From positions 318,939,186 to 319,003,185 of the forward strand of contig NC_058520.1 of assembly GCF_904849725.1 (NCBI RefSeq): DNA of 64,000 nucleotides, written 5' to 3'. A model generated the notes under the pieces. The model saw only the letters and a program-made list of their open reading frames with translations. It was not told the DNA's origin and made no database searches. Shown here in pieces: positions 12,148 through 22,590 of this stretch. The translations under genes and the position numbers were made by a program. Origin of the DNA: Hordeum vulgare subsp. vulgare. Taxonomy: Eukaryota > Streptophyta > Magnoliopsida > Poales > Poaceae. Each line of letters starts with the position of its first letter. The first letter of the stretch is position 1.

Positions 12148-13478
12148 GGAGGGGGCAGCAGCGTGTCGGTCTACCTTCTCTTGGGTTGGAGCCAATGACA
12201 TCCGGGGTTGGTCAGTTGTGCACATGATGGCGGCTCCCTTGACCTAGGATTTCCGCTCGGGCTGGCCGGATTTGGGCACGAGGCGGATCGGGGTTTTCTC
12301 AGGGTAGGTGAGGTTGGGCTTGACCTAGATTGTACCCATGAGCATTTTGCTCGCAGGTGAGGTGATGAGTGGTGGTGGTCCTGGCACCGCCTCCTTGCCG
12401 ATGCGTGCGACACCGGTGATCTCAGATTGTGTGTCATGAAAGCTCAACTTCGCGGTGGTCATCAGTAGTCCTAGGGTCATGTCCCCATGTCCACAGGGAT
12501 TGGTTGGGGATGTAGGTGTCGATGCCTCCTATGGTGGTGTGTTGACTGAGATCTGGGGTCTGATGCCGGGCTAAGGGCTTGTACACTACCTGTCGGGGTT
12601 GGTGTGCCATGTGGTGTATGGTGATGAAGTCTTGGGACATGGAGGCCAGGGTGGCAGTCCCCATGAATGGCTCTCCGGGAGGGGTCGTGGCGGAAGTGTT
12701 GGCTTCTCCTCTTGGTTGTATGTGCAGAGAGAGGTCTAGAGGCAGGCGGCTCGGGCATGCCCTTTTTGGCGGTGCCCGGATCCAGATTTGCGAGTCAGAG
12801 CTCACCGCACGTGTCGTGGGTCTACCGTGTGACATAGGTGAGCTGCCGAGCAAGAGCTCCATGCATTGGCGTTGATGACCGCGATGCCTGCGGGAGCCAC
12901 TATCTTCCTAAAGGCGTTATTGTGGTTCTCCTCTTTGTGTTCGGGCTTGGGTGAAGACCCTTGTCCATTCCGGACTCGGCAGTGGTGACGTTGTGCACCA
13001 TTCTCTCTCATGAGGGCACTATCATGGAGCCTAGGTGTCATAGTGTGTGCCGTGGCATTGTACTCTGAACCTTCTTTGTTCTTCTTCGGTAGCATAGGTT
13101 CTACGTGGTCATGAGATCTGAGGATCCATTGTGAAGAGGACTACCCATCCACTATGTATCGTTCAACCGTGTACTTTCATCGGTGTTTATCTATAAAATG
13201 AGGCGTGGGCCTGTTTCGAGGATAAAGTGGTGTGGGCAGTGGGAGCAACTCTATGTTCATGACTTTCTGGTAAACCAAAATATCTGAAACACATTTTTCT
13301 AAACCACTCATCAATATATTACACAATATTCATAAAATCGTAAAATTAACTACATTGGCATAGTGGTACTTATTTACTTACTTTTCAAGGTAAGTGGTCG
13401 TTATTTCTTAACACCTTGTTACACAAATTCCATACAGTTTTTTAACCTCATAATTACTTTGATTAAACTAAGTTTGTA
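12148..13478. other. unassigned stretch, no supported gene
   Basis: The left half (to about 13100) is GC-rich, with open but uninformative minus-strand frames (12434-12862 and 12802-13095). These are rich in P, S, H and R and show no recognisable domain. The right half is A/T-rich. It could be old retroelement leader sequence or a LINE ORF1 relic, but I see no terminal repeats or poly(A). Confidence 0.4.
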
Positions 13479-13611
13479 TTCCCTATGTCTCTAAATATAA
13501 GCCTTTTAAAGATTTCAATACAGACTAAGTCTACACTTTGAAATACGTATGTATAGATCTGTAAGTAGTTCGTATCGAAATATAAAAGGTTTATATTTAA
13601 AAACGGAGGAG
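13479..13611. mobile_element. Athos-like Stowaway MITE
   Basis: A 133-bp palindromic unit is flanked by TA (13477-13478 and 13612-13613). The ends are inverted repeats: TCTCTAAATATAAGCCTTTT at left against AAAGGTTTATATTTAAAAAC and ACGGAGGAG at right. The interior also pairs (GATTTCAATACAGACTA). Stowaways are short non-autonomous Tc1/mariner derivatives. It lies at the edge of the RNase H-like fragment. Confidence 0.8.
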
Positions 13612-13619
13612 TACAATAT

Positions 13620-13860
13620 TCTGCCGGTTTCAATATGCAGGATGGAACTGCAGTGACACACACATGAATAAGAACCATTCTTACTAACTTTGCTAAACTA
13701 TGAGCCACCTCATTAGCATATATGCTAATATTAACAATCCTAAAATCAGTAGAGATCCATAGCCACCATCTTAAAGCCCTTGTTTCTGATGTAAAGGCAG
13801 TACGATGTTTCCAAAATAATAGGTTGCGGAAACTCAGATCCATATAAAATCCTCACCACG
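13620..13860 (-). pseudogene. RNase H-like fragment of an older retroelement
   Basis: The minus strand encodes ISIYANEVAHSLAKLVRM, close to the C-terminal N-x-x-AH-x-LAK motif of plant LINE-type RNase H (RVT_3) domains. It is followed by HVCVTAVPSCIL and a stop region at the MITE. It lies downstream of the poly(A) end of the LINE at 13966, so it belongs to a different, older element or gene relic into which that LINE inserted. Only about 70 residues are credible. Confidence 0.5.
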
Positions 13861-13965
13861 CGTGAAGCTACTCCTCCTCCACTGATGTGGAAATTGGGAC
13901 AACAGCCCCAACAGATTTTCAGACCCGGCTAAAATATCCCTAACCACCCGTCAGTTGTCCCTAGA

Positions 13966-14902
13966 GATTTTTTAAAGAAAAGGCATGAGCCTAACTTTAT
14001 AAGTAAAGGCACGAGCAGAGTCAGAACCAACAAACAACACGAGTCCAAACCGCCATCCAAGGCAAAACGTGAAGGCAAGAGTTAGATACATGGCGCGCGA
14101 GCCAAACCCACAACACGCAGGCCGGACAACCACAGAACTCCTAAACAAGGACGACCAGCACCCAAGCCCTCAGCCACTCCGAGATTTAGACATCAGGCTC
14201 CTGGCGCGAAATGGAAGACGCTAAGGCCCGAATCTTAGACAGCAGCAGGTCGAAGTTGTGTCTGTTTTCAAGCTTAGTCAATAATCTCCACTACTGCAGG
14301 AACAAGCAAGCTTTAAATAAACAATCAACAGGCTTAGCAGGAAAGATATGTTCAATGGTAAACTTGTTCCTGGTAGTCCACAAGGCCAAACACACCGCCG
14401 CCAGCGCAATCCAAAACAAACGCTTCGTATCACCCACCAGGGGCCTGGCGAGACTACGGAGCTCAGAGAAAGATGAAGGAGCCCAGGACACTTGCAACCA
14501 AGAACCAAAGCAGCAACCAGATCAATTTAGCCAAGATACAGTTGAAGAAAATATGATTGGTATCCTCCAAAGCATCACAAAGGCCACAACGGTCCGAACC
14601 CGGGCTGTTGCGTTTCCTAATCAGATCCGCCTCCCGGAGGCGTCCCCTGAAAGCTTGCCACATGAAGATTTTGATCTAAGGAGGAATACGTGAACGCCAA
14701 ATCTGACAGAATTAGTCATAGGAGTAGCAGCAATAAGCTTAGAATATAAGGATTTATCCGAGAAGCGGTCCGAGGTAGAGTGAGTCCACACCACCGAGTT
14801 TTCTTCCTTCGAGAGCGAGGAAAAAAGGGCAGCAAGACGCTGCCATTGAACCAACTCTTCAGGAGACAGCGCCCGCCGAAAGGCCAAGGCCCAGTTATCA
14901 CC
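13966..14902 (-). mobile_element. LINE 3' end: zf-RVT region and 3' UTR
   Basis: Reading leftward from 14902, broken frames give a block around LAGDNWALAFRRALSPEE, then MWQAFRGRLREADLIRKRN and CGLCDALEDTNHIFFNC. This C-x2-C...H-x4-C pattern is the zinc-binding zf-RVT domain at the end of plant LINE ORF2. Next come LFWIALAAVCLALWTTRNKF and a 3' UTR ending in an A-rich run (T run on plus, about 13966-13982). The TCACC-flanked Tat gypsy element splits the ORF, and the upstream part is at 27134-27290. The RT domain is missing, so the copy is 5'-truncated. Frameshifts and stops make it dead. Confidence 0.8.
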
Positions 14903-15461
14903 TGATGGGGTTATAGTCCTAGGGTAGGGTCATAGGCCTGCCCTGTAGGTCCTACCCAAGGACTACCCCTCACAAAGGACTAGACTCTTAGTCAGCTCCG
15001 ACTGAATTAAGGAATCCTTGTCATCCAGTCGGTAACATACCCTCGATCGTCCAGTCGAAGACTAGCATTCGGAGCATATCAGACTAACCGACTGGATACC
15101 ACTCGGTACATCATAACCCCCCTCGAGGGAAACGGTCGTACGTTTCCAGGTGCATTTATTAGCATTTAGGGCGTACGTTACCTGTAACGTACACATTCAA
15201 TCGCCACTACTCCACCCCTGTACCGGAACCGTTGTGGAGGGCAGCACACTCAATATAAGCCACCCTCCCCCGCTGGTAAAGGGGTTAGCAACTCATTTGT
15301 ATTTCCTATTTCCACTCGACAACAAGCTCCCCGAGCACTGAGACGTAGGGCTGTTACCTCCACCGCAGAGGGGCCTGAACTCATACATCCTCGCCGTAGC
15401 TAGGACTCTGCCCATCCTTTTCGTACCCTACACATCTACTGTCAGGCTTATACCCACGACA
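14903..15461 (+). repeat. 5' LTR of Tat-lineage element
   Basis: It starts TGATGGGG and ends CCACGACA, 559 bp, preceded by TCACC. A TATAAG box at 15254-15259 sits in CAATATAAGCC and probably drives the sense transcript. The candidate primer-binding site follows directly. Confidence 0.92.
15254..15259 (+). promoter_or_regulatory. TATA box in 5' LTR
   Basis: TATAAG in the context CTCAATATAAGCCACC, about 200 bp before the LTR end, is conserved in the 3' LTR (near 26921). It is the likely promoter of the sense genomic RNA. Confidence 0.6.
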
Positions 15462-15462
15462 G

Positions 15463-15480
15463 TTGGTGCCCACCTTGGGG
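15463..15480 (+). promoter_or_regulatory. candidate tRNA primer-binding site
   Basis: TTGGTGCCCACCTTGGGG lies one base after the 5' LTR. Position and form match the minus-strand primer sites of Tat-type gypsy elements. I could not match the tRNA here. Confidence 0.6.
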
Positions 15481-15528
15481 TAGGCGTCTAAGCGACTTCC
15501 GACGAGTTTGCGACTACTTCCTTTCGTC

Positions 15529-17323
15529 ATGTCGTCCGATGGAGGTTCGAGCATGGGTCACCAGATATTCTTCGGCGCTCTCCCCTTCACCGTCGATGAT
15601 TCGGCGTGGCTTCGGGATGCTCCTCTCGATGTTGAGGCGCTTCCCCCTCGTGGGGCTACGCTTTTCCGTGCCGGCGCCCGCGGCATTCTTCTTCTCCAAC
15701 AGTCGACTCCGGTGTCGACCTGCACCGCCGTCACGCACCGCAGCAAGCGGTCCCGCCGTCCGCGGCTCCAGCGTTGGGTGCAACATGCCTAGGCGCGCCA
15801 GAACGCGTCTTCGCAAGTGGCGGTTCTAGAGTCCGTTGTGGTTGCCCCGCTATCCCAGCACTCGGACTCGGTTCCGACTGAGTTTCCTTCTGAGTATGCG
15901 GGTTGCAGGCCCGCAGCAGAAGTACACATGGCCAACTCCCATGAAGATCCCCGTCAAGCTGGCCGAAGCGAGCGCGAGGTCGGCGAAACGTCCGGGGCGC
16001 GCTGTCCACCTCGCCGTTTTGCCAGTCGGCACACTCGGCGGAGCAACGTGGAGTTGTTCCGCACACCCCTCCTCAACTTGGCTGCGGCTGCCAAGATAGC
16101 CCATTCCCTCCAGCCGACCGATTCAAAGGCAGGGAGAGGGATCGAGTAGATCCGAGCCCTGTTGCACACGGCGCAGCAGCAGAATTCGGCGGTCTCCCAG
16201 TCGCACAACAGGATCCATAATAGTTCCGTTCATGCGAATACGCATCGGTCGGTTCACAGCCCTGGTTCCCATCAGCGCCACAGGGGAGGCAGCCGTTCCA
16301 TGATTCACGAAGATCGCCGCCACTCACGCACCCCTCCGCGGGGTGGGCCCTATGGGTCCCGACATCATGATGATCGGTGTTCAGTCGGCGACACTTATGA
16401 CCCAAGACCCGACGCAATAGGGCGTATCGCCCAGCGAAGGGTCGACAGGGGCCGAGCCCACCGTGATGGTCACGGTTTGGACCGTCCGAGTGGAAGCAGG
16501 ACCATCGTGTCTGGTCCCGAGTGTTTTAGTCGAGCCATCCGCTCGGCTGACATCCCGCCCAACTTCCGATTGGCGGAGGGAATCAGTAAGTTTACAGGCG
16601 AGTCCAAGCTAGAAACATGGCTAGATGACTACCGAGTGGCAGTCCAGATCGGAGGAGGGGACGACCATGTCGCCATGAAGCACCTCCCTCTGATGCTTGA
16701 CGGCTCGGCACGAGCGTGGCTGAATCAGTTGGCCCCCTCGAGCATCTACAGTTGGGCGGATCTGGCCTGAGTGTTCATCAGGACCTTCGAAGGGACGTGC
16801 AAGCGCCCTGCGGGCCTCGTGGAGCTCCAGCATTGCGCCCAGAAGCCGAATGAGCCCCTGCGCGACTTCATCCAGTGTTGGACAACTCTCTACCACACGG
16901 TGGAGAACGTCACCGAGCATCAAGCAGTCTGCGCCTTCAAGGTAGGCGTGCGGTACAGGGAGCTGTACCTCAAGTTTGGCCGAACAGGCGACATCTCCAT
17001 GAGCAAGATGATGGAGATAGCAGCTCGCTACGCAAATGGCGAAGAAGAGGACCGCATCCGAAGCGGCAAGCATAAGACAGTCGGCAACGGAGAAGGAAGC
17101 AACACTCGGAAGCAAAAGCAAAAAACCTCCATCTACTCCGCAGGCAGAAGCTGCAGTCGTGACCAATGCCAAGTTCAAGGGCAAAGGGAAGGCGCAGTTT
17201 ACCCCCAAGAAGAAGCCGTTCAATAATCCCATCCTGGACCAGCCATGCCCGGTTCATACGAAGATGGACGAAGAGGGCACCCTATATATCCAAAGCATAC
17301 CACTCGGCAGTGCCGCCTCCTGA
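15529..17323 (+). pseudogene. gag of Tat-lineage element
   Basis: The first in-frame ATG after the primer site is at 15529 (MSSDGGSSMG). The gag core at about 16550-17000 has the retrotransposon gag signature: FTGESKLETWLDDY, a block around LDGSARAWLNQL, then FIRTFEGTC and AVCAFKVGVRY. A basic linker follows (KFKGKGKAQFTPKKK). Gag forms the virus-like particle around the RNA. Premature stops are TAG at 15790-15792 and 16147-16149 and TGA at 16768-16770. A frame change of one base lies between about 17080 and 17160, so the end is read in frame 2. No clear CCHC knuckle is visible. Confidence 0.8.
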
Positions 17324-18204
17324 TCCAGGGGTTTGGCGACGGGCAACCGAGTGAGAAGGTCAATGAACAAAATGAGGAGGATAAGGAGGATCCGTTCCCC
17401 CAAGTCCATGCGATACTCATGATTTTTGCTGACGTCGAAAGCAAGAGTCGACTGAAGCTGGTGAACAGGGAGGTTAACATGGCCACTCCAACCAGCCCCA
17501 AGTTCCTTAAATGGTCTCAGACTGCGATCACCTTTGACCAGTCGGATCAACCAGCGCATGTTCCCACCCCAGGAAGACAGGCTCTGGTCGTCGACCCGGT
17601 GGTGGAAGGAGTCCGACTGCGCAAAGTCCTCATGGACGGCGGCAGCGGTTTGAACATCATGTACGCCGACACTCTCAAGGGGATGGGCATTCCGATATCC
17701 AAACTCAGCGAGAGCAGTATGCAGTTCCACGAAGTTGTCCCTGGACGGAAGGCAAAGTCACTCGGCTAGATCGCCTTGGACGTCGTTTTCGGCTCCGACA
17801 AGAACTTTCGCAAGGAAAAGCTCACGTTTGAGGTGGTAGATTTCCAGAGCGCTTATCACGCAATTCTGGGCCGCCCAGCGTATGTGAGTTTCATGGTCCG
17901 TCCATGTTACATATACTTGAAGCTGAAGATGCCAAGTCCAAAAGACGTGATCACCATCACAGGCAATCGGCAGCGAGCCGAAGAGTGCCTGCAGCAAGGA
18001 TCAAGAATCGCCGACCAGCAGATGGCCATCCTCGAGCTCGACGAGTACAAGAAAATAGTCGACCCCGCCGACTTGATGCGCTCGAAGAAGCCAGCTTCAG
18101 AATCCGCTTTCCAGTCGGCGGGAGAGACGAAGAAGGTCATCATCCACCCGACGGACGACACTGCTGCCCCGACGAACATCTCCACCACCCTCGATCCTAA
18201 ATAG
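17324..18204 (+). pseudogene. aspartic protease region of Tat-lineage element
   Basis: An open frame contains LRKVLMDGGSGLNIMYADTL. The catalytic D-G-G-S-G at 17635-17649 is the plant Tat variant of the usual D-[ST]-G motif. The second half has FQSAYHAILGRPAY, the I-L-G-R flap region, near 17847-17885. Protease would cut the gag-pol polyprotein. The frame is broken by TAG at 17767-17769 and again at 18202-18204, both where homologues would be expected to have glutamine. Confidence 0.75.
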
Positions 18205-19000
18205 GAAGCCGAGCTCACCCAATTCCTCCGTGAGAACTGGGACATGCCAGGTGTTCCCAGGGAGTTGGCTGAGCACCGAGTGCATGTGGACCCCGTCGCT
18301 CGGCCCGTCCGAGAGCGCTTGCGCCGGTCCGCCGCGCACACGAGGAAAGCAATCGGGGAGGAGGTGGCCAAGCTGCTGGCAGCCAACTTCATTCGCGAGG
18401 TTCACCACTCCGAGTGGCTCGCCAATGTTGTCATGGTGCCCAAGAAGGACAAGTCACTCCGAATGTGCATCGACTTCAAACACCTCAATAAGGCCTACCC
18501 GAAGGACCATTTTCCGCTCCCCCGCATAGATCAAATTGTCGATTCGACTGCGGGGTGCGAGCATTTGTCATTTCTTGATGCCTACTCGGGCTATCATTAG
18601 ATCCGTCTGTATGGTCCTGATGAATTAAAGACAGCCTTTATCACCCCATTCGGGTGCTTCTGCTACATCACTATGCCATTTGGTTTGAAGAATGCAGGAG
18701 CTACCTTTATGCGCATGATCCAAAAATGCCTTCTCGACCAGACCGGTCGGAATGTGGAGGCATATATGGATGATATCGTAGTCAAGTCACACAAAGGTTC
18801 CGACCTGCTGACTGACTTGCAGAAACATTCACCAACCTTCGTAGGTACGATATCAAGCCCAACCCCGCCAAATGTTCGTTCGGCGTTCCCAGCAGGAAGT
18901 TACTCGGTTTCTTCGTTTCCGAACGAGGGATCGATGTCAACCCCGAAAAGATCGGGACCATCGTTCGAATGGAGAGGCCGGTCAGAATACATGATGTTCA
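18205..19000 (+). pseudogene. reverse transcriptase of Tat-lineage element
   Basis: Conserved gypsy blocks are clear: VVMVPKKDKSLRMCIDFKHL, FPLPRIDQIVD, LSFLDAYSGYH, then FITPFG and MPFGLKNAGATFMRMI. The catalytic motif Y-M-D-D is intact at 18763-18774, then IVVKSH. A TAG stop at 18598-18600 breaks SGYH(Q)I. A one-base shift near 18825 moves the thumb region (RRYDIKPNPAKCSFGVPAGK) to frame 3. The enzyme would make element cDNA. Confidence 0.85.
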
Positions 19001-19575
19001 ATGGCTCACAGGTTGCCTAGCGGCTTTGAGCAGGTTCATCAGTCGACTCGGCGAGAAAGCACTTCCTCTGTACCGACTCATGAAGAAATCAGATACTTTC
19101 GAGTGGATAGACGAAGCCCAAGTCGCATTCGACGACCTCAATGTCCTACTTTCCACCCAGCCGGTTCTTACTGCTCCGCTCAGTAAAGAGCCCCTTCTTC
19201 TGTACACCGCGGCTACAAATCAAGTCGTCAGTATTGTTCTTACAGTTGAACAAGAAGAAGAAGGCAAAGCATACAAAGTTCAGCGGCCAGTGTACTACGT
19301 CTCCGAGGTCCTGAGTCCTTCCAAGCAGAGGTATCCCCACTATCAAAAACATATCTACGGGATTTACATGACTGCGAAGAAGGTGGCTCATTATTTCCAA
19401 GACCACTCGGTGTCTGTCATTTCTGATGCTCCGTTGTCGGAAATTCTCCACAATCGAGATGCGTCAGGCCGAGTGGCGAAGTGGGCAATGGAGATGCTGT
19501 ACTGCGATATCAAGTTCGAGGCCAAGAAATCTATTAAGTCTCAAGCCCTGGCTGACTTCATAGCAGAATGGATAG
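19001..19575 (+). pseudogene. first RNase H domain of Tat-lineage element
   Basis: The frame-3 reading continues from RT: FEWIDEAQVAFDDLNVLL, PLLLYTAATNQVVSIVL, YYVSEVLSPSKQRYPHYQK, ISDAPLSEILHNRDASGRVAKW. This is the regular gypsy RNase H after RT, with the first catalytic Asp position apparently altered (YTAATN instead of the usual D). Substitution of these residues is typical where a second RNase H has been acquired. The region is open throughout. Confidence 0.75.
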
Positions 19576-20000
19576 AACAACAGCAACCGACTCACATCTA
19601 CTCGGCCCATTGGACAATGTTCTTTGATGGGTCCAAGATGTTGAATGGCTCCGGCGCTGGCGTTGTGATCATATCGCCAAAAGGCGACAAACTCAAGTAC
19701 GTGATGTAGATACACTTCGATTCCTCCAACAACGAGGCGGAGTATGAAGCTCTCCTCTATGGATTGCGCATGGCCAGCTCACTCGGCGTCCGTCGCCTGA
19801 TGGTCTATGGCGATTCGGATTTGGTGGTCAATCAAGTGATGAAAGAGTGGGATGTCAGAAATCCCACCATGACCACATACTGCAATGCAGTGAGGAAGCT
19901 CAAGAAAAAGTTTGAAGGTCCGGAGCTCCACCATGTTCCACGACTGAAAAACCAAGCAGCAGATGAATTGGCGAAACTCGGATCCACTTGGAGACCAGTA
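19576..20000 (+). pseudogene. second (archaeal-type) RNase H of Tat-lineage element
   Basis: A complete extra RNase H follows: WTMFFDGSKMLNGSGAGVV (first Asp codon at 19625-19627), [18 protein letters not shown] (Glu), [12 protein letters not shown] (Asp) and [14 protein letters not shown] (terminal Asp). All four acidic residues are visible. Plant Tat elements are known to carry this second RNase H, which probably does the catalytic work. A TAG at 19707-19709 interrupts it (KYVM, stop, IHFDSSN). Confidence 0.8.
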
Positions 20001-21391
20001 CCGAGTGACGTCTGCCTCGAGCACCTTCACCTCCCTTCGGTCAAAGAAGATCCTTTTACAGAAGAACCAGTGCAACCCAAGAGTTCAACAGATCCGACTG
20101 AAGTCGACGTACCCGTTGTGGTTGATCTGGTTGTGGAGATTCTGGCTGTCATCCCACATTGGACTGTGCCGATCATTGCATATATCCTGAGATAGGAACT
20201 ACCAGAAGACGAAGTCCAGGCCAGGCAGATAGTCCGCAGGTCAAAGTCGTTCACTGTCATTGATGGCCAATTGTACAAGGAGAGCATTTCAGGCGTTCTC
20301 CAACGATGCATCTCTCCGGAGGAGGGACAGCTGATCCTGGAAGATATTCACTCGGGAACCTGCGGTCATCACACCTCTTCGAGAGAAATCGTCGCCAAGG
20401 CATTCAGGGCTGGTTTTTCTGGCTGCAGGCGAACGAGGTGGTTAAAGATATGGTCGACTAATCTGAGAGGTGTCAGTTCTACTCCAATAAGTCCCACAAG
20501 CCGACATCTGCGTTGAAGACGATCCCGCTCGTGTGGACGTTTGTAGTTTGGGTTTTAGACACAGTCGGACCATTCAAGACAGGCCGGGGGGGATACACAC
20601 ATTTGTTGGTGGCAGTCGACAAGTTCACGAAATGGATCGAGGCTAAGCCCATCAAGAAACTCGACGCCTCAACAACCGTCAAGTTTGTCAGGGACATCAT
20701 CTCCAGATTCCGTGTACCTCACAGCATAATCACGGATAACGGGACAAACTTCGACTCAGACAGATTCAAAGGTTTCTGTGCAAGCCAAGGTATCCGAGTG
20801 GATTTTGCTTCCGTAGCACATCCTCAATCCAATGGACAAGCAGAGCGGGCGAACGGACTTATTCTTCAAGGTTTGAAGCCCCGACTCCTGCGAGAGGTGG
20901 GCCACGCCGCTGGCGCATGGGTCACCGAGTTACCTTCAGTACTTTGGGGTCTCCGCACAACCCCGAACAGATCTACAGGGCGATCGCCGTTCTTCCTCGT
21001 TTATGGAGCACAAGCGGTCCTTCCGAGTGACTTGCTTCATAATGCTCCACGAGTCGAACTCTTCTCCGAAGCTGAAGCAGAACAAGCAAGGCAAGATGGA
21101 GTGGACCTTCTGGAGGAGGAGCGCGAGATGGCACTGACTCGCTCAACCATTTATCAACAAGATCTGCGGCGGTTTCATGCACGCCACATCAGGAGTCGCA
21201 CGTTCCAAGCAGGCGACCTGGTGCTCCGAGTGGATCAGCAAAGACCTAACAAGTTAGTCCCGGCCTGGTAAGGACCCTTCATCATCTCCAAGGTGCTGAA
21301 CAACGGAGCATACAGACTCTACAACATCTAGAGGGAGACAGACGAGCCGCGTGCATGGAATGGAGACCTCTTGAAGCACTTCTACACGTGA
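20001..21391 (+). pseudogene. integrase of Tat-lineage element
   Basis: A linker with TAG at 20193-20195 leads to the H-H-C-C zinc finger (HSGTCGHH near 20350; C-Q-F-Y near 20471, after a one-base shift). The catalytic core is intact in frame 2: D at 20558-20560 (LDTVGPF), D at 20735-20737 (TDNGTNF) and E at 20843-20845 (AERANG), exactly D-35-E. A GPFIISKV C-terminal block follows. Stops at 21269-21271 (TAA) and 21329-21331 (TAG) precede the natural end TGA at 21389-21391. Integrase inserts the cDNA with a 5-bp duplication, matching the TCACC seen. Confidence 0.85.
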
Positions 21392-21508
21392 TCGTCGACT
21401 GAAGTAGTGTAAAGAACAAGTTTTGATGAAATAATATAAAGCAGATTTAGTTTTTGCAGATTCAGAGTTCTTCCGCGGTCGCAGATTCCGGTCACACACA
21501 AAAAAAAA

Positions 21509-22411
21509 CTTAGTCGCGATCCAGAATCGCCTAAGTTCTAACTTTCTGCGAGTGTACATTAAGCGTCGCACTCGGGGACTAAGCTGTGATCAAGAATCAC
21601 CTAAGTAATAACCTCCTCCGAGTGTGCTCTAAACGTCGCACTCGGGGACTTAGCTGCGATCAACAATCGCCTAAGTTCTAACTTTCTCCGAGTGTGCTCT
21701 AAACGTCGCACTCGGGGACATAGCTGCGATCCAGAATCGCCTAAGTTCTAACTTTCTCCGAGTGTGCACTAAACGTCGCACTCGGGGACTTAGCTGTGAT
21801 CAAGAATCACCTAAGTAATAACTTTCTCCGAGTGTGTACTAAACGTCGCACTCGGGGACTTAGATGTGATCAAGAATCACCTAAGTAATAAATTCCTTCG
21901 AGTGTGCACTAAGCGTCGCACTCGGGGACTTAGCTGTGATCAAGAATCACCTAAGTAATAACTTTCTCCAAGTGTGTACTAAACGTCGCACTCGGGGACT
22001 TAGATGTGATCAATAATCACCTAAGTAATAACTTCCTCCGAGTGTGCACTAAGCGTCGCACTCGGAGACTCAGCTGTGATCAAGAATCACCTAAGTAATA
22101 ACTTCCTCCGAGTGTGCACTAAACGTCGCACTCGGGGACTTAGCTGTGATCAAGAATCACCTAAGTAATAACTTCCTCCGAGTGTGCACTAAACGTCACA
22201 CTCGGAGACTTAGCTGTGATCAAGAATCACCTAAGTAATAACTTCCTCCGAGTGTGCACTAAGCGTTGCACTCGGGGACTTAGCTGTGATCAAGAATCAC
22301 CTAAGAAATAACTTCCTCCGAGTGCGCACTAAACGTCGCACTCGGGGACATAGCTGTGATTGGGAATCACATAAGTATTAACTTCTTCCGAGTATGGACT
22401 AAACGTCGCAG
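21509..22411. repeat. 70-bp minisatellite, about 12.5 copies
   Basis: The unit CGAGTGTGCACTAAACGTCG...TCAAGAATCACCTAAG recurs with an exact 70-bp period: the CGAGTG start (one copy mutated to CAAGTG) occurs at 21549, 21619, 21689 and so on to 22389. Each unit holds two dyads, CCGAGTG...CACTCGG and CTTAGCTGTGAT...ATCACCTAAG. It also contains CTCGGGGACT, which matches the purine tract before the 3' LTR (TTCGGGGACTA). It lies between the pol end and the antisense gene. Tandem arrays in the 3' untranslated zone of Tat/Ogre-type elements are known and can seed satellites. Confidence 0.95.
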
Positions 22412-22590
22412 TCGAAACAACATTGCAACACAAGAGCAAATACTTTGATTCCGATTCAAAAGTTCTAGCAAAGATAGTTCAATCGGTGCAGGTCAAGCTT
22501 ACCCGCACCGATCTAAGAAAGCGACGGCCAACAACAGTGGCCAAAGTAGCTTACAGATAAACACTCGGCATACCGAGGATAAAAATGTTT

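Noticed and set aside
12434..13095. Minus-strand open frames of 142 and 97 residues
   Set aside because: No motif, no start context, low-complexity composition. Kept only as unassigned sequence.
15513..16417. Minus-strand open frames over the gag leader
   Set aside because: Shadows of gag in GC-rich sequence; no splice signals comparable to the genuine antisense gene.
18230..18529. Plus-strand 99-residue frame overlapping RT
   Set aside because: Shadow of the RT reading frame in another phase.
21509..22411. Regularly spaced direct repeats resembling a CRISPR array
   Set aside because: Units are contiguous at 70 bp with no unique spacers, in a plant retrotransposon. It is a minisatellite.
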